Part shown: positions 34,607-42,379 of the stretch, one piece after another
How the letters are laid out: every line of letters starts with the position of its first letter
Numbering within the stretch: position 1 is the stretch's first letter
From: Streptomyces sp. CB01580
Lineage (GTDB): Bacteria; Actinomycetota; Actinomycetes; Streptomycetales; Streptomycetaceae
Direction of reading: 5' to 3'
Assembly (NCBI RefSeq): GCF_001905795.1
Contig: NZ_LIXJ01000036.1
Span: 1 to 62,067, forward strand
DNA length: 62,067 bases
Position numbers and translations under genes: made by a program
Notes under the pieces: generated by a model
Told to the model about the DNA's origin: nothing
What the model saw: only the letters and a program-made list of their open reading frames with translations
The model's database searches: none

Positions 34607-35374
34607 TCACGAGCTCGGGAACAGGGGCCCGCCCGCCATGAGGCCACCGTCGACGGTCAGGACATGGCCGCTGACGTATTTCGCCTTGTCGGACCCCAGG
34701 TACTGGACGGCCTCGGCAATCTCCTCCGGAGTGCCCGCCCGGTGCATAGGCAGTACCGAATCGACCGCGTCACGTACCGAGTCGTCGCCGGTGAACCGCT
34801 CGTACATGCCGGTCCGGGTGAAGCCGGGCGCGACCGCATTGACCCGGATACCGTGAGCGGCTCCTTCGAGTGCGGCCGCCTTGGTGATACCGACGACGGC
34901 GTGCTTGCTCCCGACGTACAAGGCTGCCCCGGGATAACCCATCAGGCCGAAGACAGAGCCGACGTTGACGATGCTGCCGCTCCCCTGTTCCCTCATGACC
35001 CGGAACTCGTGCTTCAGACACAGCAGAGTCCCCTTGACGTTGGTATCGAAAGTGGCCTGGTAACCCTCGTCGGTCACCTCGGTGACAGGACCGGTCGTTC
35101 CCTCGGTGCCGGCGTTGTTGAAGGCCACATCGATCCGCCCGAACCGAGCGACCGCACGCTCGACCAGGTTCTTCACGTCAGCTTCGAAGCGGACGTCGGC
35201 ACGCACGAACTCGGTCGGGGCGCCGAGGCCGGAGAGCTCCCTGGCAAACGGTTCACCCACGTCCTCGTGGCGGCCGGAGACCACAAGGTTCGCGCCTTGA
35301 CGGGCGTAAGCCAGGGCGGTGGCGCGGCCGATACCGGTGAGCGCACCCGTGATGAGGACTACGGGATCAGACAC
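34607..35374 (-). CDS. Short-chain dehydrogenase/reductase (glucose 1-dehydrogenase-like)
   Basis: Classical SDR (255 aa). GTG 35374 (VSDPVVLITGALTGIG) follows AAGGA at about 9 nt and places the cofactor loop TGALTGIG at residues 9-16. SGRHED at the end of strand 2 has Arg, suggesting NADP. NNAG is near 86, the catalytic residues are in GSVFGL and YVGSK, and the C-terminus SGHVLTVDGG is canonical. A longer frame to 35575 has no homology. The gene is isolated between relics but looks intact. Substrate unknown. Confidence 0.92.
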   Translation of the reverse strand: MSDPVVLITGALTGIGRATALAYARQGANLVVSGRHEDVGEPFARELSGLGAPTEFVRADVRFEADVKNLVERAVARFGRIDVAFNNAGTEGTTGPVTEVTDEGYQATFDTNVKGTLLCLKHEFRVMREQGSGSIVNVGSVFGLMGYPGAALYVGSKHAVVGITKAAALEGAAHGIRVNAVAPGFTRTGMYERFTGDDSVRDAVDSVLPMHRAGTPEEIAEAVQYLGSDKAKYVSGHVLTVDGGLMAGGPLFPSS

Positions 35375-36245
35375 GTAGAGAGTCCTTCCTGCTGCCACAG
35401 GGGTGAACGGCGGACAAGGGGTACGGAGCCCGCACCGCGGCGGGTTCCTCTTCGGGCAGGGTGTATCCCCGGATCCCGCAAGAGGTTCCCCAGCCGTACG
35501 ACAGCCGCATCGGACCCGACAGCCGCATCCATCGAACGGCGCCACTTGATGACCCAGACGGCCCTCGGACTGCAACCGGGACAGACGATCCGAAGGCTCA
35601 CGCGGGCGGGAGGCAACCCGTGGCTTTGGACGAACGCCGCCATGGGGACGCGGATCGGGGAACGGCCCGCGTGCGTGAGCTCCGCTCGCCGGGCAATCGT
35701 CCCTCCCTCATACGCCTCGATGCCCGCGCGATCCGGGTGTGTCGCCGGACCAGCCCCAACGGTGCCGGTCACCGGGGGCGGGTCGCGCAGGGCCTGGCCG
35801 CCGGGGCGAGGCCCTGCACGAGTCCGGTCGTCAGCGCGACGCCGGTCTGGATCTCGTCCGCCGTCCAGCCGGTGATGTCGAGCAGCAGGCTGTCCAGCGG
35901 GCCGCCGCCCAGTTCGGCGTGGTCCCGGTCCGGCCGGGCCCGAGTGGTCGTGGTCGGCGCCGTAGATCCGGCGGCGCGGCGGCTGCTCGTCATCACGGTC
36001 CATCCGTTCAGCGTCGCAGCCGCCACTGACAGCCGGGGCCGTCGTGTCATCTGCGGAAGCGGGAGCACCAGGCTCCGTTGGTCTTCTCCTCGGGCATGGC
36101 CTGCCCCTGCTCTTCATGCCGGTGCGCGCCTGGCCAGGCTCGGTGTAGGGCGGTGACGAACCGCTGGTCGCAGTCCTCCCACAGCGACGGGCGGGGCTCT
36201 TGGGGAACGCCCCAGCCGACGCGCTCAATCACCTTCCACCGTTCG
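35375..36245. other. Region without intact genes
   Basis: Contains the second relic of the small GGPLDGLL-type protein (35769-36003, minus). A 61-codon minus frame from about 36232 (ERVGWGVPQEPRPSLWEDCD) looks protein-like and could be a small gene, but is unsupported. On the plus strand, 35548-35740 has an ATG-started frame (TQTALGLQPGQTIRRLT) without recognised family. Confidence 0.35.
35769..36003 (-). pseudogene. Small Streptomyces-type protein (GGPLDGLL family), relic copy 2
   Basis: ATG 36003 starts MDRDDEQPPRRRIYGADHDH. After a frameshift near 35925 the frame ending at 35769 reads GGGPLDSLLLDITGWTADEI then QTGVALTTGLVQGLAPA. The joined product resembles small acidic proteins common in Streptomyces with a GGPLDGLLLDxTGW core. 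Function unknown. It is related to the relic at 31080-31203. Confidence 0.55.
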
Positions 36246-36827
36246 TCAGGCCGCTGCTTCGAGGTTCAGCAGGGCGGTCTTGGCTTCGAGGCCGCCGATG
36301 TAGCCGCCGAGGGTGCCGTCGGTGCGCAGGACGCGGTGGCAGGGGACGACGACGGGCAGGGGGTTGGTGGCGCAGGCGGTGCCGACGGCGCAGACGGCCC
36401 TGGGGTTGCCGACGAGTTCGGCGACCTGGCGGTAGCTGCGGGTCTGGCCGTAGCCGATCTCGGGGAGGTGGCGCTGGACGGTCTGGCGGAAGCCGTGGGA
36501 GAGGGAGAGGTCGAGAGGAAGATCGAAGGTCTTGCGGCGACGGGTGAAGTACTCGTCGAGTTCGCGGGCTGCGTCGTCCAGGCGCCAGGGGACGCGCAGG
36601 ATTCGGGGGCTGAGTTTGCGGCCGAGGGTGTCCAGGACCTGGTCGTGGTCCTCGCTGGCGTAGGCGACGCGGACCAGGCCCTTGGGAGTGGCGGCGAGCA
36701 GCAGGCTGCCGAGCGGGCAGTCGACGGTGGTGTAGGCGACATCGACGAGGCCGGCGCCGTCGGTCTCGGCTTCGAGGCGCCGGTGCAGCCGCTGAAGGAT
36801 CGCGGCGTCCTGGGGGGTCGAGAGCAT
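36246..36827 (-). CDS. ogt: Methylated-DNA-[protein]-cysteine S-methyltransferase
   Basis: Suicide DNA repair protein (193 aa) that moves methyl groups from O6-methylguanine to its own cysteine. The active site is VPCHRVLR with C163; the helix-turn-helix is around YRQVAELVGNPRAVCAVGTA, with NPLPVVVPCHR intact. The N-terminal alpha/beta domain starts at CPLGSLLLAATPKGLV. ATG 36827 is chosen. The first 35 residues (QDAAILQRLHRRLEAETDG) are longer than in E. coli Ogt but are seen in actinobacterial forms. It is divergent from the 2OG oxygenase/Ada genes at 37329-41034, consistent with an alkylation-repair island. Confidence 0.93.
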   Translation of the reverse strand: MLSTPQDAAILQRLHRRLEAETDGAGLVDVAYTTVDCPLGSLLLAATPKGLVRVAYASEDHDQVLDTLGRKLSPRILRVPWRLDDAARELDEYFTRRRKTFDLPLDLSLSHGFRQTVQRHLPEIGYGQTRSYRQVAELVGNPRAVCAVGTACATNPLPVVVPCHRVLRTDGTLGGYIGGLEAKTALLNLEAAA

Positions 36828-36844
36828 GGCGATGACGTTTGCGG

Positions 36845-37065
36845 TACCCCGTTCCCTGCGCCGCGTCGACGAGGCCGTGCCGCAGGGGCACATGAACCAC
36901 GTCGACGCCTGGGAGCGGCTGCGCTTCGGCACCACGCTCGTCGGCGACGGCCGACAGGGCACCGACTCCTGGCGCGCCTACGAGCAGTGCTTCACCCGAT
37001 TCGGGGTCGAGGTCGTTTGCTCCCCCTGCACTGACGGCGTCTCCAGCACCCCGCTGCGCTCCCGT
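36845..37065 (+). pseudogene. TagD-like glycerol-3-phosphate cytidylyltransferase, C-terminal relic
   Basis: The frame reads RRVDEAVPQGHMNHVDAWER, LRFGTTLVGDGRQGTDSWRA then FGVEVVCSPCTDGVSST. It matches the second half of TagD-type cytidylyltransferases (usual form DAWxKLxFDxxFVGDDWKGT, then YFPYTxGISSTLLR). The nucleotide-binding HxGH half is absent; the relic begins within 20 bp of the ogt start on the other strand. The ISST motif is kept as VSST. Non-functional. Confidence 0.7.
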
Positions 37066-37140
37066 CCGCAACACACCTCCACCGCCCGAACGAACCCAGC
37101 ACCGGACCCCAGCGGCCCGAGCACGTTCATCCGTACCTGG

Positions 37141-37282
37141 CGCCGCGACCGGCAACGTTTGCCCCGTCGCATCGCCCGGCCGCAAGGGCGTCCGACGCGA
37201 CGTCCGAATGCCGCCAGCACTGGACCCGCCCAGGGGCGACGATCGCACCGCCGGCCGCGAACGCCCCGCCCGGCACGCACGC
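37141..37282 (+). repeat. Partial copy of the 56797-56962 MITE
   Basis: Bases 37141-37180 match 56801-56840 at 36 of 40 positions (shared core GTTTGCCCCGTCGCA). Bases 37266-37282 are identical to 56832-56848. About 85 bp of other sequence separates the two parts, and the terminal CTAG and right arm are missing. It is a degraded, rearranged copy lying just upstream of the first 2OG oxygenase gene, so it may affect that promoter. Confidence 0.65.
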
Positions 37283-37328
37283 CTCCGGGCATGAGACCTG
37301 TCACCCTCCGCTCGCCGAAAGACTTCCC

Positions 37329-38102
37329 GTGAACGACACCCTCTTCACCACCGCCGTCGCCCCGGTCCCCACCGGTGCCGTGCCCGTCGAAGGCTCGCGC
37401 GTCCTGCCCGCACTCGCCGCGGTCGACTGGCAGGACGTGCGGGAGCAGCTGGACCGGGACGGCGTCGCGCTCACCGGGCCCCTGCTGTCGCCCGCCCAGT
37501 GCCGGGTGATCGCCGACACCTTCGACGACGCGGACCTGTTCCGCTCCACCGTGGTGATGCAGCGCTACGGCTTCGGCCGAGGCACTTACCGCTACTACGC
37601 CGACCCGGCCGCCTTGCCGGTGCTGGACGCCCTGCGTGAGCGGCTGTATCCGCCGCTGGCGCGGATCGCCAACCAGTGGGCGGCCCGGCTGGGCGAACGC
37701 ACCTACCCTGCCACCCTCGCCGAACTGCACGCCGAGTGCGCCGCCGCCGGGCAGCACCGCCCCACCCCGCTGATCCTGCGCTACGGCCCAGGCGACTACG
37801 CCTGTCTGCACCAGGACGTCTACGGCGACCTCGTCTTCCCACTGCAGGCCACGATCATGCTGGAGCTGCCCGGCGAGGACTTCACCGGCGGGGAGAACGT
37901 CTTCGTCGAGCAGCAGCCCCGCTCCCAGTCCCGCGCCATCGTCGCGCGGCCGCAGCTCGGCCAGGCCGTGATCTTCCCCGTCCGTCACCGCCCCGCCCCG
38001 GGCAGCCGCGGATACCGGCGCCACTCGATGCGCCACGGCACCAACGCCGTCCAGTCCGGCCGGCGCACCACTCTCGGAGTGATCTTCCACAACGCCCGCT
38101 GA
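37329..38102 (+). CDS. 2OG-Fe(II) oxygenase, Oxygenase-NA-like, paralogue 1
   Basis: 257-aa 2-oxoglutarate/Fe(II) dioxygenase. The jelly-roll iron ligands are H161 and D163 (LHQDVYGDLVFPLQ) and H236 (RHSMRHG), with R245 or R246 as the 2-oxoglutarate anchor. This arrangement, with GGENVFVEQQPRSQSR between, fits the family annotated in Pfam as 2OG dioxygenases involved in nucleic-acid modification (PF09859). That role is a prediction from fold comparison, not a tested activity. GTG 37329 is the start. A decayed Ada-AlkA gene follows 15 bp later. Together with ogt, this context supports repair or modification of alkylated bases. Confidence 0.85.
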   Translation: MNDTLFTTAVAPVPTGAVPVEGSRVLPALAAVDWQDVREQLDRDGVALTGPLLSPAQCRVIADTFDDADLFRSTVVMQRYGFGRGTYRYYADPAALPVLDALRERLYPPLARIANQWAARLGERTYPATLAELHAECAAAGQHRPTPLILRYGPGDYACLHQDVYGDLVFPLQATIMLELPGEDFTGGENVFVEQQPRSQSRAIVARPQLGQAVIFPVRHRPAPGSRGYRRHSMRHGTNAVQSGRRTTLGVIFHNAR

Positions 38103-38117
38103 CCACGAGCCCCGGCC

Positions 38118-38934
38118 ATGCGTCCGCTTCCCACCAGCCCCCTCCCCACCACAGGCGCCATGAGCGCCGTGATGGCCGAGGACAACCGCCACCAGGCGGT
38201 GTGCTGCCGCGACGCGCGGTTCGACGGCGAGTTCTTCTTCGCCGTCACCACCACGGGCATCTTCTGCCGGCCCAGCTGCTCGGCAACCACGCCACAGCGA
38301 CAGAATGTGTCCTTCCACCGCAGCGGCCGCGCAGCACGCCGGGTTCCGCGGCTGCCGGCCTGGCGCCGCGCGGGTACTGCTGCAGACCACCGCGATGCCC
38401 GCCTCCGAAATCGCCTTCGCCGCGGGCTTCTCCAGTATCCGCCAGTTCAACGACACCGTCCGGGAGATCTACGCCTGCACCCTGGGGCAGCTGCGCACCG
38501 GCCCTCGCGACCGCGCACCGCACACCACCTCCGATGCCCCTGCGGGCGTCCCGCTGCGCCTGGCCTACCGCGGCGCCCACGCCACCGGCGCGCTGTTCGA
38601 CTACCTTGCCGCCCGCGCGATCGACGGCGTTGAGGAGATCACCGGCACCGCACGCGCGCGAACCTACCGGCGCACTCTCGACCTGCCGCCCGCCGCCGGC
38701 ATCGCCGAGGTCGCCGAGGCCGGCGGCGGGCCCTGGCTGGAATGCCGCCTGCACCTCGACGACCTGCGCGACCTGGCCTGCGCCCCCCGGCGGATGCGCC
38801 GCCTGTTCGACCTTGACGCCGAGCCCGGGCTGCGCGCCCCCAGCACCTGCGACCCGCACGAGATCGCGATCCGCACGATCCTCGGCCAGCAGGTCACCCT
38901 CGCGAAAGCCACCGCGACCGCCCCGAACGAGTAG
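38118..38934 (+). pseudogene. Ada-AlkA type regulator/DNA glycosylase, frameshifted and internally deleted
   Basis: The first frame reads RHQAVCCRDARFDGEFFFAV and TTTGIFCRPSC, the Ada methyl-phosphotriester zinc domain (first Cys pair). After a one-base shift near 38325 it continues AAAAQHAGFRGCRPGA, with only one Cys of the second pair. It then jumps directly to ARVLLQTTAMPASEIAFAAG, the second AraC-type helix-turn-helix, so about 45 residues are deleted. The AlkA domain starts LRLAYRGAHATGALFDYLAA and ends at AIRTILGQQVTLAKAT, before the catalytic Asp of the helix-hairpin-helix region. About 270 residues remain of about 490. The gene cannot be functional. Confidence 0.88.
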
Positions 38935-39335
38935 TCCGAATACCGCCAGCACCATCCACCAAGGAAGGGCAAAGTGGCCGACAGAAGCATCATCTGACGG
39001 ACAGCCGAGAAGGCAAGCATGGCCATGGAACCAGCGACCGCCCTGTTCGTCCCGGCCGAAAGCCCGCCCGGCAACCTGCTGCCGACCGGCGAACCCGAAC
39101 CCGGCACCCGCCCCGGGGCGGCAGCCGACCACCGTGCCGACGGCCAGCCAGTACACCGCCCACATCAATGGCGTCTTCACCGCCTTCTGCATCGAGTGCA
39201 GCACCCGCGGCACCGGCTTCCACCACCACGACCGGGCCACCCCGCAGAACGCCCTTACGGCGCCACCACTACCTGACTCCGCCGCCCACCCCCGCAGGAC
39301 GACCCGCAGGACGACCCGCACCCAAGGACACCACC
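38935..39335. other. Short region with weak coding signal
   Basis: The plus frame around 39130-39250 reads YTAHINGVFTAFCIECSTRG then TGFHHHDRATPQNAL, which looks like part of a small Cys/His protein. No start or family is evident, and it may be a relic. Just before the next gene lies a 12-bp unit (CCCGCAGGACGA) repeated two and a half times at about 39292-39321. Confidence 0.3.
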
Positions 39336-40061
39336 ATGAAGACCCAGACCGCCAACCACCCGACCACCGCCCGTGTCCCAAACGCCGACTGGACCGCCCT
39401 GACCGCCGAACTCGATGCCCACGGCTGCGCCCTGACCCCTCGCCTGCTCAACCCCGCGCAGTGCCGGGAGATCGCCGCCCTCTACGACAGGCCCGAACTG
39501 TTCCGCACCACCGTCGACATGGCCCGCCACCGCTTCGGCTCCGGCCAGTACCGGTACTTCACCCACGACCTGCCCGAACCTGTCGCCGCCCTGCGCGAAG
39601 CCCTCTACCCGCATCTGCTCACCATCGCCCGCGCCTGGGCCGACAAGCTCCACCGCCCCGCCCCCTGGCCCGACACTCTCACCGAGTGGACCGCCATGTG
39701 CCACGCCGCCGGCCAGGACAAAAGCTCCCAGATCCTGCTGCGTTACGGCCCCGGCGACTGGAACGCCCTGCACCGCGACATCTTCGGCGACCTCGTCTTC
39801 CCCCTCCAGGTCGTCATCGGCCTCGACGCCTACGGCACCGACTACACCGGCGGTGAGTTCCTCCTCGTCGAACAGCGCCCCCGCGCCCAGTCCCGCGGCA
39901 CCGCCACCGCCCTCCCCCAGGGCCACGGCCTGGTCTTCACCACCCGCGACCGCCCCGTCCCCTCCGCCCGCGGTCACCGCGCCGGCCCCGTCCGCCACGG
40001 CGTCAGCACCGTACGCACCGGCCGCCGCCATGCCCTCGGCCTCGTCTTCCACGGCGCCTGA
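39336..40061 (+). CDS. 2OG-Fe(II) oxygenase, Oxygenase-NA-like, paralogue 2
   Basis: 241-aa paralogue of the 37329 product. It shares the block order: LLNPAQCREIAALYD, RYGPGDWNALHRDIFGDLVF with H146 and D148, GGEFLLVEQRPRAQSR, and distal H221 in VRHGVSTVRTGRR. It lacks the N-terminal 15-residue extension of paralogue 1 and the two are clearly diverged, so they may act on different bases or substrates. ATG 39336 follows AAGGA. It is followed at 12 bp by the Ada-type zinc protein gene and probably shares its transcript. Confidence 0.85.
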   Translation: MKTQTANHPTTARVPNADWTALTAELDAHGCALTPRLLNPAQCREIAALYDRPELFRTTVDMARHRFGSGQYRYFTHDLPEPVAALREALYPHLLTIARAWADKLHRPAPWPDTLTEWTAMCHAAGQDKSSQILLRYGPGDWNALHRDIFGDLVFPLQVVIGLDAYGTDYTGGEFLLVEQRPRAQSRGTATALPQGHGLVFTTRDRPVPSARGHRAGPVRHGVSTVRTGRRHALGLVFHGA

Positions 40062-40073
40062 CCCCTCACAGCC

Positions 40074-40412
40074 ATGCCCGCCACCCCCATACCCGCCACC
40101 GGCGGACCCGCCGACCGCCGCGACGACCGCACCTCTCCCGCCCCACGCCTCTACACCCTGACCGGACCAGACAAACAGCCCTACTCCAGCACCACGCCCG
40201 GCACCCTCGGCGGCTACCGCCGAGGCCGCCTCTACGGCCGCCTCGACTGCCCCTCCGCCCTGCGCACCATCGCCGCCAGCGGCTACGTGCGCCACCGCGT
40301 CTTCTTCGCCGACGAAGCCACCGCGATCACCGCCGGCTACCGGCCCTGCGCGATATGCCTGCCCGAGAAGTACCGGCAGTGGAAAGCCCTCCGAAGGACC
40401 CGCACCCCATGA
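40074..40412 (+). CDS. Stand-alone Ada-type metal-binding domain protein
   Basis: 112-aa protein. After a Pro-rich N-terminus (about 1-30), YSSTTPGTLGGYRRGRLYGR leads into LDCPSAL, GYVRHRVFFADEATAITAGY and RPCAICLPEKYRQWK. The last part, FFADEATAITAGYRPCAIC, is the second half of the Ada methyl-phosphotriester zinc domain (compare FxxxxxAxxAGFRPCxRC). Cys residues in LDC and CAIC can form a zinc site. There is no DNA methyltransferase or HTH domain, so it may only bind or sense DNA lesions. It overlaps the next gene by ATGA. Confidence 0.8.
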   Translation: MPATPIPATGGPADRRDDRTSPAPRLYTLTGPDKQPYSSTTPGTLGGYRRGRLYGRLDCPSALRTIAASGYVRHRVFFADEATAITAGYRPCAICLPEKYRQWKALRRTRTP

Positions 40413-41034
40413 ACCCTCGCCGCGCACCCGCCCGCTCGCCCCTGCTGTCCGCACCCGAGCGCATCGCCTACGGCGACCTGCCCATACCCACCCCACACAC
40501 CGCCCACGAACTCGCCGCCTGCTGCGCCTGCTCACCGACCACCGCCACCCGCGCCTGCACAGCATCGCCATCGGTCACAGCCGCGACGACGCCTCCCGCG
40601 ACGACGCCGCGGCGTTCGCCGACGCCTGGCACGCCACCGACGGCGCCATCCTCACCGTCGTCGACTGGCCCGAACAGGCCGCTTCCTGGCTGCGGCCCGC
40701 CCACCACCTCACCGCCCAGGAACCCGACGCCCTCGTCATCGCAGCCGCCCCGCTCGGCTGGACGCAACTTGCCCGGCGCCTGCGCCACAGCACCCCATGG
40801 CGACCGAACCGCACGTTCGGCTTCGCATCCCTCGCCGAACCGGCAGTCGCCGCGCTCGCCGGAACCGGCGTCCTCGACGGCGTGCGCGGCGCGAGCGCAG
40901 ACGGCGGCACCTGGCGCATCGACCACGGCGGCTGCCGCATCAACCACAACCCACAGCTACCGTGGTCCTTCCTCACCCACACCGGCCTGACCATCCACCC
41001 ACCACACCCACCGAACTTACGAAAAGATCAGTAG
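40409..41034 (+). pseudogene. Uncharacterised protein of the 2OG/Ada island, one-base frameshift
   Basis: ATG 40409 starts MNPRRAPARSPLLSAPERIA. At about 40513 one base is missing, and the natural continuation lies in the neighbouring frame: LRLLTDHRHPRLHSIAIGHS, FADAWHATDGAILTVVDWPE, ALVIAAAPLGWTQLARRLRH and NRTFGFASLAEPAVAALAGT, to TAG at 41032. The whole would be about 207 residues. The alpha/beta pattern (AILTVVDWPE, ALVIAAAPLGW) suggests a nucleotide- or ligand-binding fold. I do not recognise the family. A sequencing error is possible, since the remaining frame is clean and 3' codon use is gene-like. Confidence 0.75.
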
Positions 41035-41196
41035 TACGGCGGACTTCCCCCCACCCAATCAGCACGATCGGCGGATCGCACGTGCTGGCCGCCGATGGCT
41101 GCCCCGACCGGGTGAAACGGCCCAGTGCCGCGCCCCGCACGCGGGTTCCGGTCGGCGGGCGTCGTGTCTCCTCGTCACCGCGTGGTCGGCCCCGGC

Positions 41197-41877
41197 TCAG
41201 CGACGACGTCCCGAGGCCGTGTGCCGGTGGCCGAGGGCGAGGAAGCATCGTTGGCCGCATCTCCACTGGTCGGTGACGCTGAGGGCAAGGTCCTCGGCGA
41301 TCCTGTGGAGTGCCGGTGCTCCCAGACGTGCCCAGGGGAACGGCGGACCTTCGTGGCCATGGCTGTCCTCGAATCGGGCGGTGCAGCGTTCCTCGACGTC
41401 GTCGAGGTCGACCTCGACGAGGAGAAGACCCGCCGGGGCGGTGACCTGGTTGCAGCGGTACAGCAGGGCTCGCGGGTCACCGCCGATACCGATGTTGCCG
41501 TCGATGAGCAGGACGGTCTCCCAGACTCCCTCGGCCGGTACCCGGTCGAACACCGATTGGCGCAGCGCGATTCCGCCGAGAGCGACGGTGTGGGCCACCG
41601 CGCGGGGAGCCACATCGACGCCGAGCGCGAAGGCTCCGCGACCCAGGAGTGCCCTGCACAGCCGGCCGGGCCCGCAGCCGACGTCGAGAACGGGGCCGAC
41701 GCACCGATTGAGCACGGATTCGTCGGCCACCGTGGGGTGTGCGTACCAGCGATCCACCGGCATCCGGATCCGGCGTCCGTCCGCCAGCCGCAGGTACACC
41801 AGTTCGCGGCCACTGCGCAGGGCCAGTGCGTAGGGGTCCGCGTCGGCGCAGGGCGACCGCTCCTCGCCGGGCGTCAT
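41197..41877 (-). CDS. Class I SAM-dependent methyltransferase
   Basis: 226-aa methyltransferase. The SAM loop VLDVGCGPGRL (63-73) is preceded by WYAHPTVADESVLNRC, and post-loop motifs LGVDVAPRAV and LLIDGNIGIGGDP follow. The latter (GNIGIGG) is characteristic of a small actinobacterial group found beside molybdopterin oxidoreductases. ATG 41877 overlaps the stop of the membrane-protein gene (ATGA). It is the last gene of a three-gene minus-strand operon: oxidoreductase, membrane protein, methyltransferase. Substrate unknown; a cell-envelope sugar or lipid is inferred from the neighbours. Confidence 0.88.
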   Translation of the reverse strand: MTPGEERSPCADADPYALALRSGRELVYLRLADGRRIRMPVDRWYAHPTVADESVLNRCVGPVLDVGCGPGRLCRALLGRGAFALGVDVAPRAVAHTVALGGIALRQSVFDRVPAEGVWETVLLIDGNIGIGGDPRALLYRCNQVTAPAGLLLVEVDLDDVEERCTARFEDSHGHEGPPFPWARLGAPALHRIAEDLALSVTDQWRCGQRCFLALGHRHTASGRRR

Positions 41878-42377
41878 GACGCGGCGTCGTGACCCGATGC
41901 GGGTCGTTCCTCGTCGGCGCGGGCGGCCCGCCGGAGGCGGCGAAGCTTGAGGGCGAAGGCAAGGGCGGAGGCGCCGAAGAGCACGGCGGTGATGGCCAGC
42001 CATCGGCCGAGGTAGACGCCTTCGGACAGTCGTGCGGCATCGGGGTAGGGGATCGCGAGGTCGAGGATGAGGGGGAACCAGACGAGCAGGAGCACGCCGG
42101 AGAGGAGAGCGGGCACCCGCAGGTAGTTGATCCACGGCGGTTGCGGCAGGCGGGGGGCGCGATGCCGCAGGACGGCTTGAGCCGACAGATCGGCGAGTGA
42201 GTACAGGGGGAGCAGGAACAGGTCGTGGACGATCGCCGCGCCTACGAACCAGATCGCGACCTCGATCGGGCGGACGGCGAACAGCCGCACCAGGGCGTAA
42301 CCGGTGAGGGCGAACGAGGCGATCAGAACGAGAAGATGGAGGGGGCCGGAGCCGTACCAACGGACGAAGCGCGCCAT
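41874..42377 (-). CDS. Four-helix membrane protein of unknown function
   Basis: 167 aa. Hydrophobic segments are near 10-32 (LHLLVLIASFALTGYALVRL), 37-60, 90-110 (LLSGVLLLVWFPLILDLAIP) and 125-148 (LAITAVLFGASALAFAL). The N-terminus lies between the oxidoreductase and methyltransferase genes, with a 2-bp gap after the former and overlap with the latter. A conserved-looking HDLFLLPLY follows helix 2. I do not recognise a family. The position suggests it is a partner of the membrane-bound oxidoreductase. Confidence 0.75.
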   Translation of the reverse strand: MARFVRWYGSGPLHLLVLIASFALTGYALVRLFAVRPIEVAIWFVGAAIVHDLFLLPLYSLADLSAQAVLRHRAPRLPQPPWINYLRVPALLSGVLLLVWFPLILDLAIPYPDAARLSEGVYLGRWLAITAVLFGASALAFALKLRRLRRAARADEERPASGHDAAS

Positions 42378-42379
42378 GG

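Noticed and set aside
37676..39856. 726-codon plus-strand frame across the 2OG/Ada genes
   Set aside because: Runs through three genes out of frame; Pro/Arg/His-rich throughout. Only a short piece near 39130-39250 looks protein-like and is noted with low confidence.
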